Below are positions 12,441 through 23,301 of a stretch of 64,000 nt of DNA, one piece after another; positions within the stretch are counted from its first letter, which is position 1, and the number at the start of each line of letters is the position of its first letter. The DNA lies in NCBI GenBank assembly GCA_025201345.1, contig JAIXMG010000012.1, positions 620,001-684,000 of the forward strand, read 5' to 3'. The position numbers and the translations under genes are program-made. The stretch comes from Thamnidium elegans (lineage: Eukaryota; Mucoromycota; Mucoromycetes; Mucorales; Mucoraceae). The notes under the pieces were generated by a model. That model ran no database searches. It saw only the letters and a program-made list of their open reading frames with translations, and was not told where the DNA came from.

Positions 12441-12863
12441 TTCTACAGAAATATATATATATATATATATATGTATAAAGTAAAAGAGAAAAAGAAAGCG
12501 TTTATAATTTTATCAAATTTTAAACTGATTTATATGATGTTTTTTTTTACATCAACACAATAAATCTGTAAACGTAGCGAATATTTTATCATTTGCTTTT
12601 AATTGACGACTTTTATTAAAAGCAGCTATCGAAAAAATGAAGTAACAAAAAAGTTTTTAAAAAAGTAAATGGGTTTATTGATAATACAAAGTGTAAAATT
12701 ATATATATATGAAGTGATAATAAAATTATAAGTATATATACGTGTGACTTAACATATACATACAGAGCGTTTTAGATATTTTGTTTTAAAATAATTGCTT
12801 TTAATCTTTCAATAAATAAGGATTTTAATCATACTTGTATTAATTGTTTTTTTTTGTGATCTC

Positions 12864-13298
12864 TCAATCACAACAAATACGACTATCGGTACCAATATCC
12901 ATATCATGTTCCTCGTCGCTTTCCAACATAACTGGCCTAGGATTATGTTCTATAATTGTATGATCGAGAAGTAGATCAAGTTCATCCAGTGGACAATGAA
13001 ACCAACAAGATGGACACGCATAATGTATCACGTCGTAGTAATTTGCATCCTTACGTGAGACATAGTAATGGTTTACGGCCATAGGTCGGGTTAGGCAATT
13101 TGTTCGACCAGGAATATTATACCCATGAATATTTCGAACATGCTTGCGGGCTGTAGCAGGGGTACTATAAATACGACCGCAAATATAGCAACCGTAATCC
13201 AAAGCAATCAAATCTTTACCCGTGTGATCTCTAATTGTATCGACTGCGTCCCCTTCAGGCTTCATCCCAGATCGACTTACTGGTCTATCGTAAGACAT
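12864..13298 (-). CDS. Two-finger zinc protein, array copy B (short)
   Basis: 144-residue paralogue of the neighbouring copies. Both finger modules are intact (CYICGRIYSTPATARKHVRN and CPSCWFHCPLDELDLLLDH), but the protein stops shortly after the block DMDIGTDSR, where copies A and C continue into a Ser/Arg-rich region and a C-terminal helix. It is therefore either a natural short form or a C-terminally truncated copy. The poly-T run downstream of its stop and the shared promoter-like flank (about 13381-13500) place it in the same duplication series. Confidence 0.72.
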   Translation of the reverse strand: MSYDRPVSRSGMKPEGDAVDTIRDHTGKDLIALDYGCYICGRIYSTPATARKHVRNIHGYNIPGRTNCLTRPMAVNHYYVSRKDANYYDVIHYACPSCWFHCPLDELDLLLDHTIIEHNPRPVMLESDEEHDMDIGTDSRICCD

Positions 13299-13737
13299 TT
13301 ATACCGAAAAAAAATATATAAGGAAAGAGAAAAAAAAAAGGGGGGGGGATTTACATAGTTCTATCGAATTTTTAATCTGGTTTATATAGTTTAGCCAGGT
13401 CTTTATGTTGGCATAATAACTCGGTTATAAATATAGCGAATGTTTTACCCTTTGATTTTAATTGATGCCTTTTAGTAATAACAGTTACCAAAAAAATAAC
13501 AATTACCAGTTTTATTCATTCTTTCTATTGTTCTTAGTCAAAATTTATTTTACAAATACTAGTCATTGAATACATAATGAAACAAAAAGCGTACCAATAC
13601 AATGAATTATATAATTGTTGTCTCAATTCATACTGTAACAATTAACTTTGTCTAAAGTTATCTGGTATTATATGTATATGACAGCACAGACATTTAAAAT
13701 AATAAAAAAGCTAAATGGGTTTATTAATAAAAAATGA

Positions 13738-14469
13738 CTACTTGAACAAAGCATGAAAGAGGTTTCTTAACTCATCAATCTTTTGAGACAGCTCATTTTT
13801 ATTGTCTTCATTAGGAGAAGAAATGTCCTTGTGGTCTTCCGATATACGAACTTGACGACTACTAGGACGGCTACTTGGTACTTCCTCCTCGCCATTAGAA
13901 AAGTAAACTTGATAGCTACTAGAACGGCTACTAGAACGACTGCTGGTAGAACGAAGACTGCTTGGGCGACTATGAGGAACACTAGCAGGAATACTAGCAG
14001 AAATACTAGTAGGAATACTAGCAGGAAGACTAACAGGATAACCAGAATAACTGCTGGTACCAATATCCATATCGTGTTTATTCTCGCTTCCGGTAATAAT
14101 ACATCCAGGACTATGTTGTTTAATTGTATGATCGTGAAATACGGCAAGCTCATCCATTGGACAATGGAACCAACAGGATGGACACGCATAGTGCGCTTCA
14201 TCATATTCATCTGTTTCGATACGCGTACTATAGTTATAGTTTTTGTTTAGAGGTCGTTTTACACCATTAAATCGACCTGGGATATCGTACCCATGAATAT
14301 TTTTAATATGAGTGCGGGTTGCAGCAGCAGAACTAAAAACACGACCACAAATATAACAGCCATGATCCAGAATAACCAAATCTTTATCCAGCAAATCCTT
14401 AAGTCTATCAACTACGTAAGATTTAGGCTCTATACCGTATTGAATTCTCGGTCCATCGTAAGACGACAT
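13738..14469 (-). CDS. Two-finger zinc protein, array copy C
   Basis: 243-residue, single-exon paralogue. Finger 1 is CYICGRVFSSAAATRTHIKN and finger 2 is CPSCWFHCPMDELAVFHDH, the latter nearly identical to copy A. Between the fingers and the Ser/Arg-rich region there is an expansion of Pro-Ala-Ser-Ile type repeats encoded by a 12-bp tandem repeat. The C-terminal helix (KNELSQKIDELRNLFHALFK) matches copy A. Its 3' flank has the same sequence block as copy A, so the unit of duplication includes flanking DNA. Confidence 0.8.
   Translation of the reverse strand: MSSYDGPRIQYGIEPKSYVVDRLKDLLDKDLVILDHGCYICGRVFSSAAATRTHIKNIHGYDIPGRFNGVKRPLNKNYNYSTRIETDEYDEAHYACPSCWFHCPMDELAVFHDHTIKQHSPGCIITGSENKHDMDIGTSSYSGYPVSLPASIPTSISASIPASVPHSRPSSLRSTSSRSSSRSSSYQVYFSNGEEEVPSSRPSSRQVRISEDHKDISSPNEDNKNELSQKIDELRNLFHALFK
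13981..14040. repeat. 12-bp tandem repeat, about 5 copies, coding
   Basis: Five consecutive near-identical 12-mers of the type ACTAGCAGGAAT (plus strand) lie inside zinc-protein copy C and encode an A/T/S-S-I/V-P repeat. Copies A and B lack the expansion, so it arose after duplication. Confidence 0.85.
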
Positions 14470-15560
14470 TTATACAGAAAAACAAATATATATATATTTA
14501 TAAAGAAAAAGCGAAAAGATATTTTTTTATATGTGTATAGTTTTAATTTGATTTATATATAGTGTATGTTTAGCCAGGTCTTTATGTCAATATAATAAAT
14601 ATAGCGAATGTTTACTCTTTGATATTAATTGATTACTTTTATTAATAACAACTGCCAAATAAATAAAAAAAAAACAATCGCCGGTTTTATCCATTCTTTC
14701 TATTGCTTTTAAGCTATTTTTCAAGAATCAGTAATACATAATAAAAAAAAAAAAGCATACTTATCAGTACAATGAATTATATATCGATTCATGCTGATTA
14801 CAGGATTGGCTCTAAGCCTGAGACCATTCGGAATTCAACACTATTTAGGAAAAAAGTTTACTTTGTGTAAGTATATCCATTTAACCGGTAGTTATGGTTA
14901 CAGTGTTATGTTCTCATTGTTCTATGTTACCCACAAGGAAAAAAAAAATACGTTTTTTCTCTAAATATTTCAGTCGATTTTCACAAGACGTCAAAAGAAG
15001 AAGGAATATTATCCATATATATACTTGACAGAATGTAGGTACATAATATTTTTTTTTATCAGTGTCTAGATTTGGATATTAAAGAAGTTTTCGTTTTCAT
15101 GTTACACGCGATCAGAAAAGTGTATTAGCTCGTATATATGCATGTACGAAACAATAAAATGTGATGTATAATAAAACGGGTTAAATGATTTACACTTGTT
15201 TATATATTCTTAATGCACGATTTCTGTTTCAAGAGCAACCAATATTTACGTGGCTTCTTCTTTTGTGTGTGTATTTATCCAAAGAAAAACAGAAATCTTA
15301 TTTAGACAATTTATACATTGTAACGTCAAGAACAATGAAATACTTGAAAATAAAATAAAGAACGTACGTCTTTTTTTTTTTTTTTTTTTACCTGGTAAAA
15401 CTGCTAATGTATAAAATACAAAGGTAATACAGATAATAATATATAGATTTTTTTTTTTTTTTTTTTTGATGTTTAAAAGGTATTAAAAAGGTAAGTATAA
15501 GTGACATAATACATGAAAAGAGAGAGGGGATATTTGAATAATAAAAAAGGAGTATACAGG
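14470..15560. other. Intergenic, no gene seen
   Basis: About 1.1 kb. The first part (14550-14680) repeats the promoter-like flank found upstream of zinc-protein copies A and B, with a shared block around TTTAGCCAGGTCTTTATGT. The rest has T-runs at about 15371-15390 and 15451-15468 and no coding-looking frame. Confidence 0.55.
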
Positions 15561-17242
15561 TTAAGCTAAAGTAACTTGAGAAGGTTTAACGAATATACCT
15601 TTATTCGGTAACGTGGTAAAGTATCTCTGACCATCAATCGACCCATCATTTGTACCAACTATTAAGAAAGGAGATTAGATTCCTATTAAACACGCACACA
15701 AAAAAAAACATACCACTTCTGTCCAACTCGACACCTAAAATTTGCTCATGATTCATGACTTGGGTGGTATCCTGTGACAATTTTCCCACATATGCAACTG
15801 TACCAACAGTAAACACTGGTCTATGTAACAATCTAACCCTTTGTCCAATTTTAAAATGTAATGTCGGTTGACCAAACACAATAGAACATAATTTAGACTT
15901 GATTTTAATATTCCAAGGTGGCGTTGATATTTGTCTCTTTTTCTCAGTAGGGTATATAGGATGCTTTAAATCCGATTTTCTTTTTGAGTCATCATCTAAT
16001 AATAAAGCGCTAACAGGTACCACAAGGTCTATTGACATTAATAGATTAGTTGTGTGTACACATGATTTTTTTTTTTTTTTAATACATACCTTGAGCAAGT
16101 TGTTCAATTATACTTTTATCAATAGTATACAGTTCTTTAATACCACTTAGGTGTAATGCAATAAATCGAATCAATTTATCTTTCGCCTTTTTCAATATAG
16201 CCTTTACAGATGGAGTACGTTGCACATTATCTCTACACATTAAATTCCTTACGATACCTTTATACAACAAACAAGCATTTGATTCATTCAAATGATCATC
16301 AAACGTACTCAACAAGTACTGTAAAAAATCAAAAGAATATGTAACACCATCCACACACGATAGCAGTTTAGGATATTTAGTACAATAAAAATCGAAATGA
16401 TCTACCAATAATTTAGAAGCCACTTGTTGTAATCTGTTTTGGGTATAAACAAGTGGTGACCAATCAAGATCAAGTACCCGATCCTTTGCTAAAAAGCAAC
16501 CATGCAAAGTTTCAATAGCATTATTTTTGTTGACATGTTCTAATAACCTATCTTGTAAATAACCATGTAAAGATTCCATTTCTGTACTTTGAGTTAATAG
16601 ACAACTCGTAGCGGGACTACACCAAAATGTAGGTAAGGTCTTTTCAGGATCATTTATCAATAACCGTAAAATCAAATGAGTCAGTTTACTAAGACGTGGG
16701 TCATTTTGTTGATTTGGACCAGTAAAATAAAGTAATTGAGGAATAAGTAATGTACAACTATTACAATAGCAAACAAGTCCATGTGTTAATTGGATAATAT
16801 TTTGTTCTACAACTGAACACAAATCATCCATGCCGAGGTAATCCGCTGCCATATACAAGGACTGTAGTTGATCTAATATTTCCAAATTCCGACTCTCCGA
16901 ATCATCACTTGTTGTAGTATGAATTGTTTGTATTGATTTGGTATACATATAATAAAGTACGTCATCTAATACTGAAGAACTGAATATACCACGAGGTAAA
17001 AATACAATAGATGCTTCTGCTTCTTGAAATTTGTTGGTAAAAATTGAATTAAAGTAATTTGATGAAGATATTAATATATTTTTGTGGCATGACCATCTTG
17101 TCTTTTCAGGTACAGCTAAACTACTAGAATTGATTGATGAACATGTTGAAGATATACTACTGCTTCTACTATTACAAGGCGCTAAAGCAAGTATCACATT
17201 AGCTTGTGTTTCTATCATGTCAGATATAGATCCTTTTCGCAT
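15561..17242 (-). CDS. BTB/POZ protein with C-terminal CAP-Gly domain
   Basis: Exons 16090-17242, 15714-16028 and 15561-15658 (minus strand) encode 521 residues. The N-terminal third is a BTB domain: CHKNILISSSNYFNSIF, a sheet, then LDDVLYYMYT, and LYMAADYLGMDDLCSVVE. A helical region follows. The C-terminus, reassembled across two introns, reads like a CAP-Gly domain: IGQRVRLLHRPVFTVGTVAY, ILGVELDR, GTNDGSIDGQRYF and KGIFVKPSQV. CAP-Gly domains usually bind C-terminal EExxF-type or tubulin tails through a GKNDG motif; here it is GTNDG. The combination suggests a ubiquitin-ligase adaptor or scaffold linked to microtubules, which is inference. Confidence 0.82.
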
Positions 17243-17377
17243 TAAACAATAGTAATAAAAAACAGTAAAGAAAAAGAGTGAAAAAAAAAAAAAAAAGAAA
17301 GAAAAAAAGGAAAAAAACGGATGTTGATGTTACAAATAATATAAAGTTTTTTTTTTTTATTTTTTTATTTTTTTTTA

Positions 17378-19117
17378 TTAGTGACTCTTGTTTCCTCTTG
17401 TATACAAGTACCATGCTATTCCAGCCACTGTAATAATTGAGCCAAGCGCCACAATAGCACCAATAACATCTTCACCGCCATCACTTGTAGTATTCTTTTT
17501 CACACTACGCTTAACCTTTCTCTTCTTTTTCTTTTCTGCCTTTTCTCGTTCTTGTTTTTGTTCTTGTTCTTGCTCTTTAGTCATATCCCAATCAACAATG
17601 CTAACTCCTTCAGGGACTACTAAACTACCAGTAGAATCTAATTTGATGGCTCTACCAAACCATTTACCAGCAACCCATAAATCATGTTCAACACCCATTC
17701 CATTAGCATACAAAATACCAATATTAAAGCAAGCTTGCGCATGACCAAGCATAGCTGCTTCCTTCCAATACCTAATTGCCAAATCAGCATCTACTTCTAC
17801 CGTAGTACAAGAATGAACTGTTTCCCCTTCAGGATGTGACCCATATAAATAAATCAAACCTGTTTGGAAAGCAGAACTACAGAAATAACGTTCATCACGC
17901 GTATGAGGAGGATGGTTACGTAATTTACTTTTTGGTAATATATCATCTGTATCCAACAAAGAGAAATCAATATCAATACGTGGAGCAGTAATAGTCATAC
18001 AACGGTTAAAATAAACAAGCGCATTCTGATAATCTTTCTTAATATCCGCTTCTTCTGATCCACTACCATATGTCGTACCCACAATATAACATGCAAGTGG
18101 GTCTGGTCCATTGGTTAAATTCTTTCCTGATTCTTGTTCTGCGCAATCAGCAGCTCTCTTGTACCACTCGAATGCCTTTTTACTGTCTTTTTCTGGAACC
18201 TTGGTAGCCGTTGTAGTTTCCTTATTTGTCTACACAAAAACCATCAATATTTTAAACAGGGCAAAATGCTTTTTTTTTTACCTCGTAAATAACTGCTGCT
18301 TTAATCATGGATTGTGTATGTCCTCTTTCAGCTGCAGAAATGAAATATTCCAACGCTTTCTACATTTCAAATAAATTAACATTTCTCCTCACACATTTAT
18401 AAAACACTCCAACTTACAATAAGGTTCCCCATACGACTTTCAAACCATTGACCTAACAAATAACAAGAGGTAATATCCATGACTTCGTCTTTATGATGAG
18501 GTCCAGAAACTGGTACAGCCCAATCCAATATCTCTTCCTTTTCCAAATGAATAGTCAAGATTCTGTATTTTGGTTTTTTCATATGAGGAGGTGTAGCAAT
18601 CGAAGGTGGTGTATGAAGTAAAGTAGGTGAATTAGGCTGCGAGCTCATATCGTCTGAAGAATTAGCTCCCGTTAAAAGATCTGACATCTCGGACATACCG
18701 GTTGTATCAGCAGCCTGAGGTAAAATCATGGATGAATTGGGTGAATGATTAGGCGACATAAATGCATACGAAGACGCAATTGAAAGGTTAGGTGATGCCG
18801 TAAGTGATGAAAAAGGTGACATATTATTCTTTTCCAATTGCCAAAGAGAATCAAAATGATTAATATCTTGGAATAATTTTGCCTAAATGATAAATAATCT
18901 TAGTAAAAAAAAAAAAAAATGTTTTTTCGGTACTTTGTTACTGTACCATAAAGACAGGCTCTTCTCCTTTAAGACCAGCTTTAAGATATCTTCGTTCAAT
19001 AGTAATATCTAAATCTTTGGATTTAGCTGACTCAGGAACCAAAAATGAAATAGTAACTTGGTCATTAGTTTGACTCCAGACATAAGAGTTGGTTTGAAGT
19101 TGTTCGTCGTTTTCCAT
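17378..19117 (-). CDS. CS-domain, Sel1-repeat, tail-anchored protein
   Basis: Exons 18947-19117, 18418-18882, 18282-18359 and 17378-18229 (minus strand) give 521 residues. The start NSYVWSQTNDQVTISFLVPE to LKAGLKGEEPVF is the first half of a CS (p23/NudC) domain. The second half (ILTIHLEKEEILDWAVPVSG) comes only after about 90 residues of Ser/Pro-rich sequence, so the fold appears split by an insertion. Sel1-like repeats follow (ALEYFISAAERGHTQSMIKA; AIRYWKEAAMLGHAQACFN). The C-terminus has a lysine-rich stretch and one hydrophobic segment (GAIVALGSIITVAGIAWYLY) ending in a short basic tail, typical of a tail anchor in ER or mitochondrial outer membrane. A co-chaperone role is inferred from the CS domain. 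Confidence 0.85.
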
Positions 19118-19780
19118 AGTGTATACAAACCCCCCGGTTTTTTTTAAGAGTGACCAAAAAAAGAAAAAAGAGAGAAGACCTGTAAAAAAAATAAAAAATA
19201 TAACAAGTTCGGGGGCAAAATAAATTCCCTTGCAAGCTAAAAAAAAAAGGTCTTAAACAGTGACTGCTGGTTAATGCGCGCACTCTCAGGACAATGGGGG
19301 GAGGGGGGAAGTACGCTTCGTATTCATAGCAACTCTAATAAAAAGAAGCTTAGGTTAGGTATTTTATGGTGCTTTTTTTTTTTCGCTGTAGGATATATTA
19401 TATTCGTTGATGTACTCTCCTTTTTATTTATACTTCTTTTAGTGTTGTTAGCTCATTTATGATGTCAGCCTAGTAGTGTCTCTAAAAAAAAGACGCTATT
19501 TTTGAAACAATGATAGTTGTTTTTTAACAGTGAGAACTCTGTAAAAAAAAAAAAGATATACTCCTATCACTTTTAAAAATTATTTATTTACATTTGCTAC
19601 CTAGCAACTACCTAGCAACCAAAAAAAAAGTAATCTAGCAACCTAAAAAGTAATACAACTTTTTAAATTGATGTCATTCTTTTTATGGTGTGCAACCACA
19701 CCCAACTTCTTTAGTAATTTGGTTCACCGCCCTATTTCTTTTTCTTTTTCTCTTTTTTCATCTACTCTTTGAAAAAAAAA
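19118..19780. promoter_or_regulatory. Shared promoter region with CTAGCAAC repeats
   Basis: This 660-bp gap separates two divergent genes (CS-Sel1 protein and cyclase-associated protein). It holds three direct copies of CTAGCAAC at about 19601, 19612 and 19635, the first two one helical turn apart. The motif resembles an RFX half-site (GTTGCTAG on the other strand). A pyrimidine-rich stretch precedes the CAP start codon, which is common upstream of highly expressed fungal genes. Regulatory function is inferred from the repetition. Confidence 0.5.
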
Positions 19781-20477
19781 ATGTCTGAATTCCATTCACT
19801 AGCAAATCTTATTAAACGACTTGAGGTCGCCACGACCCGTTTAGAAGACTTGGCCATGTCCTCGTCTTCTGCTTCTGCTGTCGCCGCATCCACCACATCT
19901 CCATCTTCACCTAAACTTACTTCCACCGAAACACCTACTGCTGTTCAAAAGCACGATGAAGCTATTAAGGAGCACCTTGAAAAGTTTTATGCTTTATCTC
20001 AAGAGATTGGTGAACCTGTTGCATCTCAAGTAAATTAAAAAAAAAAATGTCATTTTTTTTTTGCATATTCATATTTTTTTTTATTAGGCACTTTTAGTAA
20101 AGCAAGCAGTAGAAGCAGAACGTGATATTGTATATATTTCTACATTATCTCAAAAACCTGACATGTCTTCACCTACTTTTATGAAATTATTGGAACCTAT
20201 TCAAAAGGCTTTAGCTGAAATTGTTGAAATCAAAGATATCAACCGTCCTAGTCCTTTGTTTAACAACTTGAGTGCTGTTGCTGAAGGTATTCCTGCTTTA
20301 GGATGGTTTACTTGTGTAAGATAATATAAACAAAAAAAAACACAATGAGTACTAACAACATTTTTTTTTTTTTTGTAGGAACCTACTCCTGTCCCATTTA
20401 TTCGTGACATGAAAGAATCCGCTCAATTTTATTCTAACCGCGTTATCAAAGAATTTAAAGAAAAGTAAAATACCTGT

Positions 20478-20511
<34 letters not shown>

Positions 20512-21473
20512 CTAAAAAAAAAAATAGGGATCCTAAATACGTTGAATGGACAAGAGCTTTTGGTAGTTTTATCGAAAGCTTGGCTGTTTTTGTAAAAGAA
20601 GAATACCCAACTGGATTAACCTGGAACGCTCAAGGCGAAAAACCTGAATACTTTATTGGTAAGTCACCATCATCTGGTGCTGCAGCTGCAGCACCTGCAC
20701 CTGCAGCTGGTGGACCACCTCCACCACCACCACCACCACCACCTCCTCCAGTGGTTATTGACCAAGACGCCCCTGCTCAAGAATCCTCCGGAGCCGCTGC
20801 TGTCTTTGCCGAGATCAACAAAGGTACCAGCGTTACTGCCAACTTACGTAAAGTCGATCGAAGCGAAATGATCCATAAAAACCCCTCCCTTCGTTCCGCA
20901 CCCATTGTCACCACCTCTGCCGGTTCACCACCTAAGCGTCAAGGTCCTCCTACACCCAACAAACCCGACAAATATACCTTAAAAAAGGCCGCCAAGACCT
21001 CCTTGGAAGCCAATAAATGGGTAGTTGAAAACCACGAAGGAAACCATCAAGTAGTCATCGAAGAGACCGCTATTAACCAAGCCGTCTACATCTTCAACTG
21101 TAAGAACTCTACTATCCGTATCAAGGGTAAAGTGAACGCTATCACCATGGATTCATGTACCAAATGTGGTATCGCCGTTGACTCTACTGTCTCTACTGTT
21201 GATATCGTCAACTGTAAATCCTTCGGTCTTCAAGTATTTAACGTCGTACCTACTATTGCTGTGGATAAATGTGATAGCGGTGAGATCTATTTGTCAAAGG
21301 AATGTCTTGGTGTCGAGATTTTGTCTGCAAAGTCTACTGCTTTAAATGTTTTGGTACCTGAGGATATCGAAGCTGAGGAAAGTGAATATAAGGAAGTCCC
21401 TGTACCGGAACAATTCAAGACAACTATTGTTAATGGTAAACTTGTTACTGTTACTGTTGAACACACTGGTTAA
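19781..21473 (+). CDS. CAP1: Adenylate cyclase-associated protein (CAP/Srv2)
   Basis: Four exons (19781-20029, 20088-20315, 20379-20464, 20528-21473) encode 502 residues. Order: N-terminal cyclase-binding coiled coil (LANLIKRLEVATTRLEDLA), helical folded domain (from ALLVKQAVEAERD through WTRAFGSFIESLAVFVKEEY and TGLTWN), a polyproline run of about a dozen residues flanked by Ala/Pro, a WH2-like stretch (LRKVDRSEMIHKNPSLR), and the beta-helical CARP domain (KWVVENHEG, AVYIFNCKNSTIRIKGKVNA, VPEQFKTTIVNGKLVTV). CAP recycles actin monomers with cofilin and in yeast couples Ras to adenylate cyclase. ATG 19781 is chosen because the frame opens there after an A-rich leader. The third intron holds an A-run of nearly 30 nt. 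Confidence 0.96.
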
Positions 21474-22480
21474 ATAAAATATATACATATTTTTTTTATG
21501 ATTTAAAATTAAATCTTTGAGAAAGGGTAAAAAAAAAACTCAATTTAGGAGTGTTCGATTTACCGGTTCGCTCGATTTAAGAGTGAAAGTCTCGAGAACC
21601 GTTACGGTTCTCCGCTTTACAGCTATTCTATATAAGAGTGGGATCCTATTTCACAAATAGAGTACCAGTAATTAAGCTGGGTTAAACACTTCGCATTTTT
21701 TTTCTTTCTTTTTATACGGGTGTTTATAAAACTTTTTTTTAGCCCAGCTTAAATAAAACGCATGAAATACGCCACTTTTCTTTTTTTCTTCTTCACTTTT
21801 TAAACATATTGTGTCAACTGAAGATATTAGAAAGAAATCTGTAACTTATTTTTGCAAGCCAAGCAAATACATTATATTATTCTTTACTTTCATTGTGGCA
21901 CCGCAACAAACAACGGGAGGCTTTTAGGAGGGTCTGATGCAAGCAAAGGTGTGGTGTTTACCTTCGTGCATCTTAGACTAGCTATTCGTAAGACCACTGA
22001 CAAGAGTTTCTAGTGGGAACGTCACCCACGTCACGTCCCAAAGGTTCGTAGAATGTTTGATGATGGGAAATACGGAGGCAAAATTTGTGATGATGGCTTT
22101 TGTTGGTGTTCGGGTTGAAGTTCTCTGTAGTTACTTGTAGCTGCAAAAATGGGTGCATTTATATGTTCTACCTCCACGTGGTGCACTTGGTTTAACTAAA
22201 TGAACATTAATAAAGAGCGAAGATCATTAAATAGCGCTTTTAGCTATGTAACCATTAATATCACTGTAATCGTTTAATGTAATATTTTTGTGAGGTACAT
22301 AGTGAGGCGAGAGTAAATAAGGTTTTTGCTAATCACCTTAAATGACTATTTTAAAATAACAACTTACAAGACCAATATTTGTGAAAAATCAGTTTGTTCC
22401 TCCATAATAAAATTAACGGTAATTATAAACACTATTAACGAGATAATTGTCCTTTTTTTTTATGCAGACTGATACTTTAT
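21474..22480. other. Intergenic with strong hairpins, no gene seen
   Basis: About 1 kb. It contains a perfect 8-bp hairpin GAGAACCG-TTA-CGGTTCTC at 21594-21612, an 11-of-12 inverted pair (TTAAGCTGGG at about 21673 with CCCAGCTTAA near 21742), and a less AT-rich island from about 21885 to 22200 without a long reading frame. It could hold a structured RNA or an old mobile-element remnant. I cannot decide between these from the sequence alone. Confidence 0.4.
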
Positions 22481-22980
22481 TTATAATCGATAACAATTTT
22501 TTTTTTTTTTTTTTTTGTTGCGGCTTATTATGTAGGCGCGTAACTTCGACGAGAGGGAAACGACCTCATTTGCGTTGATAGAGTTAAGTGGGCCCCCGTT
22601 GCTTTTTTTAGATTTGTGCATGTAGCTTGCAAGCATGACATAATCTGCAGTTCCTTCGTTTAACAAGAGTTTTTTTTTAATGGTGTCAAAGCTCTTTATC
22701 TTTTGTATATTTTTGTTGTGTTCTAATACACCAGAAGATTTGAATAGGTTTAGAATCCCGTGGTAATCTTCTTCTTCAAACTTTTTACGATAGGGAATAT
22801 GATTAAGGATGATTGATATGATAGTATTAAGAGGTGTACTATCTCTAATAGCTAATGCATTTAGTGTTTTAAAACCTTTTTCGTAAAAATGTCTGCGTAC
22901 CTTTACGGATACCAATTTCTCTAAGAAGGGCCAATATAAGTTAGTTAGAAAATATTAAGTGAAGAAAAAAAAAAGGATTG
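22481..22980 (-). pseudogene. Remnant or partial gene, unknown family
   Basis: A 144-codon open frame on the minus strand has no upstream ATG. It begins within NLYWPFLEKLVSVKVRRHFY and continues through SIILNHIPYRKKFEEEDYHG to a lysine run near the end. The conceptual block NLYWPFLEKL..VKV is shared with the decayed gene at 6.5-7.6 kb, along with some upstream DNA. Its upstream side contains TCTAACTAAC followed by a pyrimidine tract and AG, so the frame may be an internal exon. I do not recognise the protein. The missing start suggests a fragment. Confidence 0.5.
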
Positions 22981-23301
22981 CAAAAAAAAAAAAAAGATGC
23001 AATAAAATAGAGCCCATTTTTACTCATGTGATATATTTACCTATAGTCATTATTGTGGAGAAATACTTTTGATTAACACAGAAAAATTAATAAAAACAGG
23101 CGAATAAGATTAAAAGTCTAATAACGTTTATTTCTTATTTTAATTGTAAAAATCTATCCCGGTCAAAAGGAATTGCTAACTATGATTTCTTATTTATAGT
23201 CTTTTGCAATAGTGGCCATACTATTGTTACACTTAGATTTGATCTAGGGACTTCTATAGTCTTTCTAAACTTGTTACACACTGGTTAATAATAAAAATAA
23301 T
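22981..23301. other. Intergenic, no gene seen
   Basis: About 320 bp between a gene remnant and the F-box gene. It includes an A-run and otherwise AT-rich sequence without recognisable signals. Confidence 0.5.

Noticed and set aside
11943..14250. Long open frames antisense and overlapping to the three zinc-finger genes
   Set aside because: They are mirror frames of repetitive, Ser/Arg-rich codons. The opposite strand has conserved paired Cys/His residues across three paralogues.
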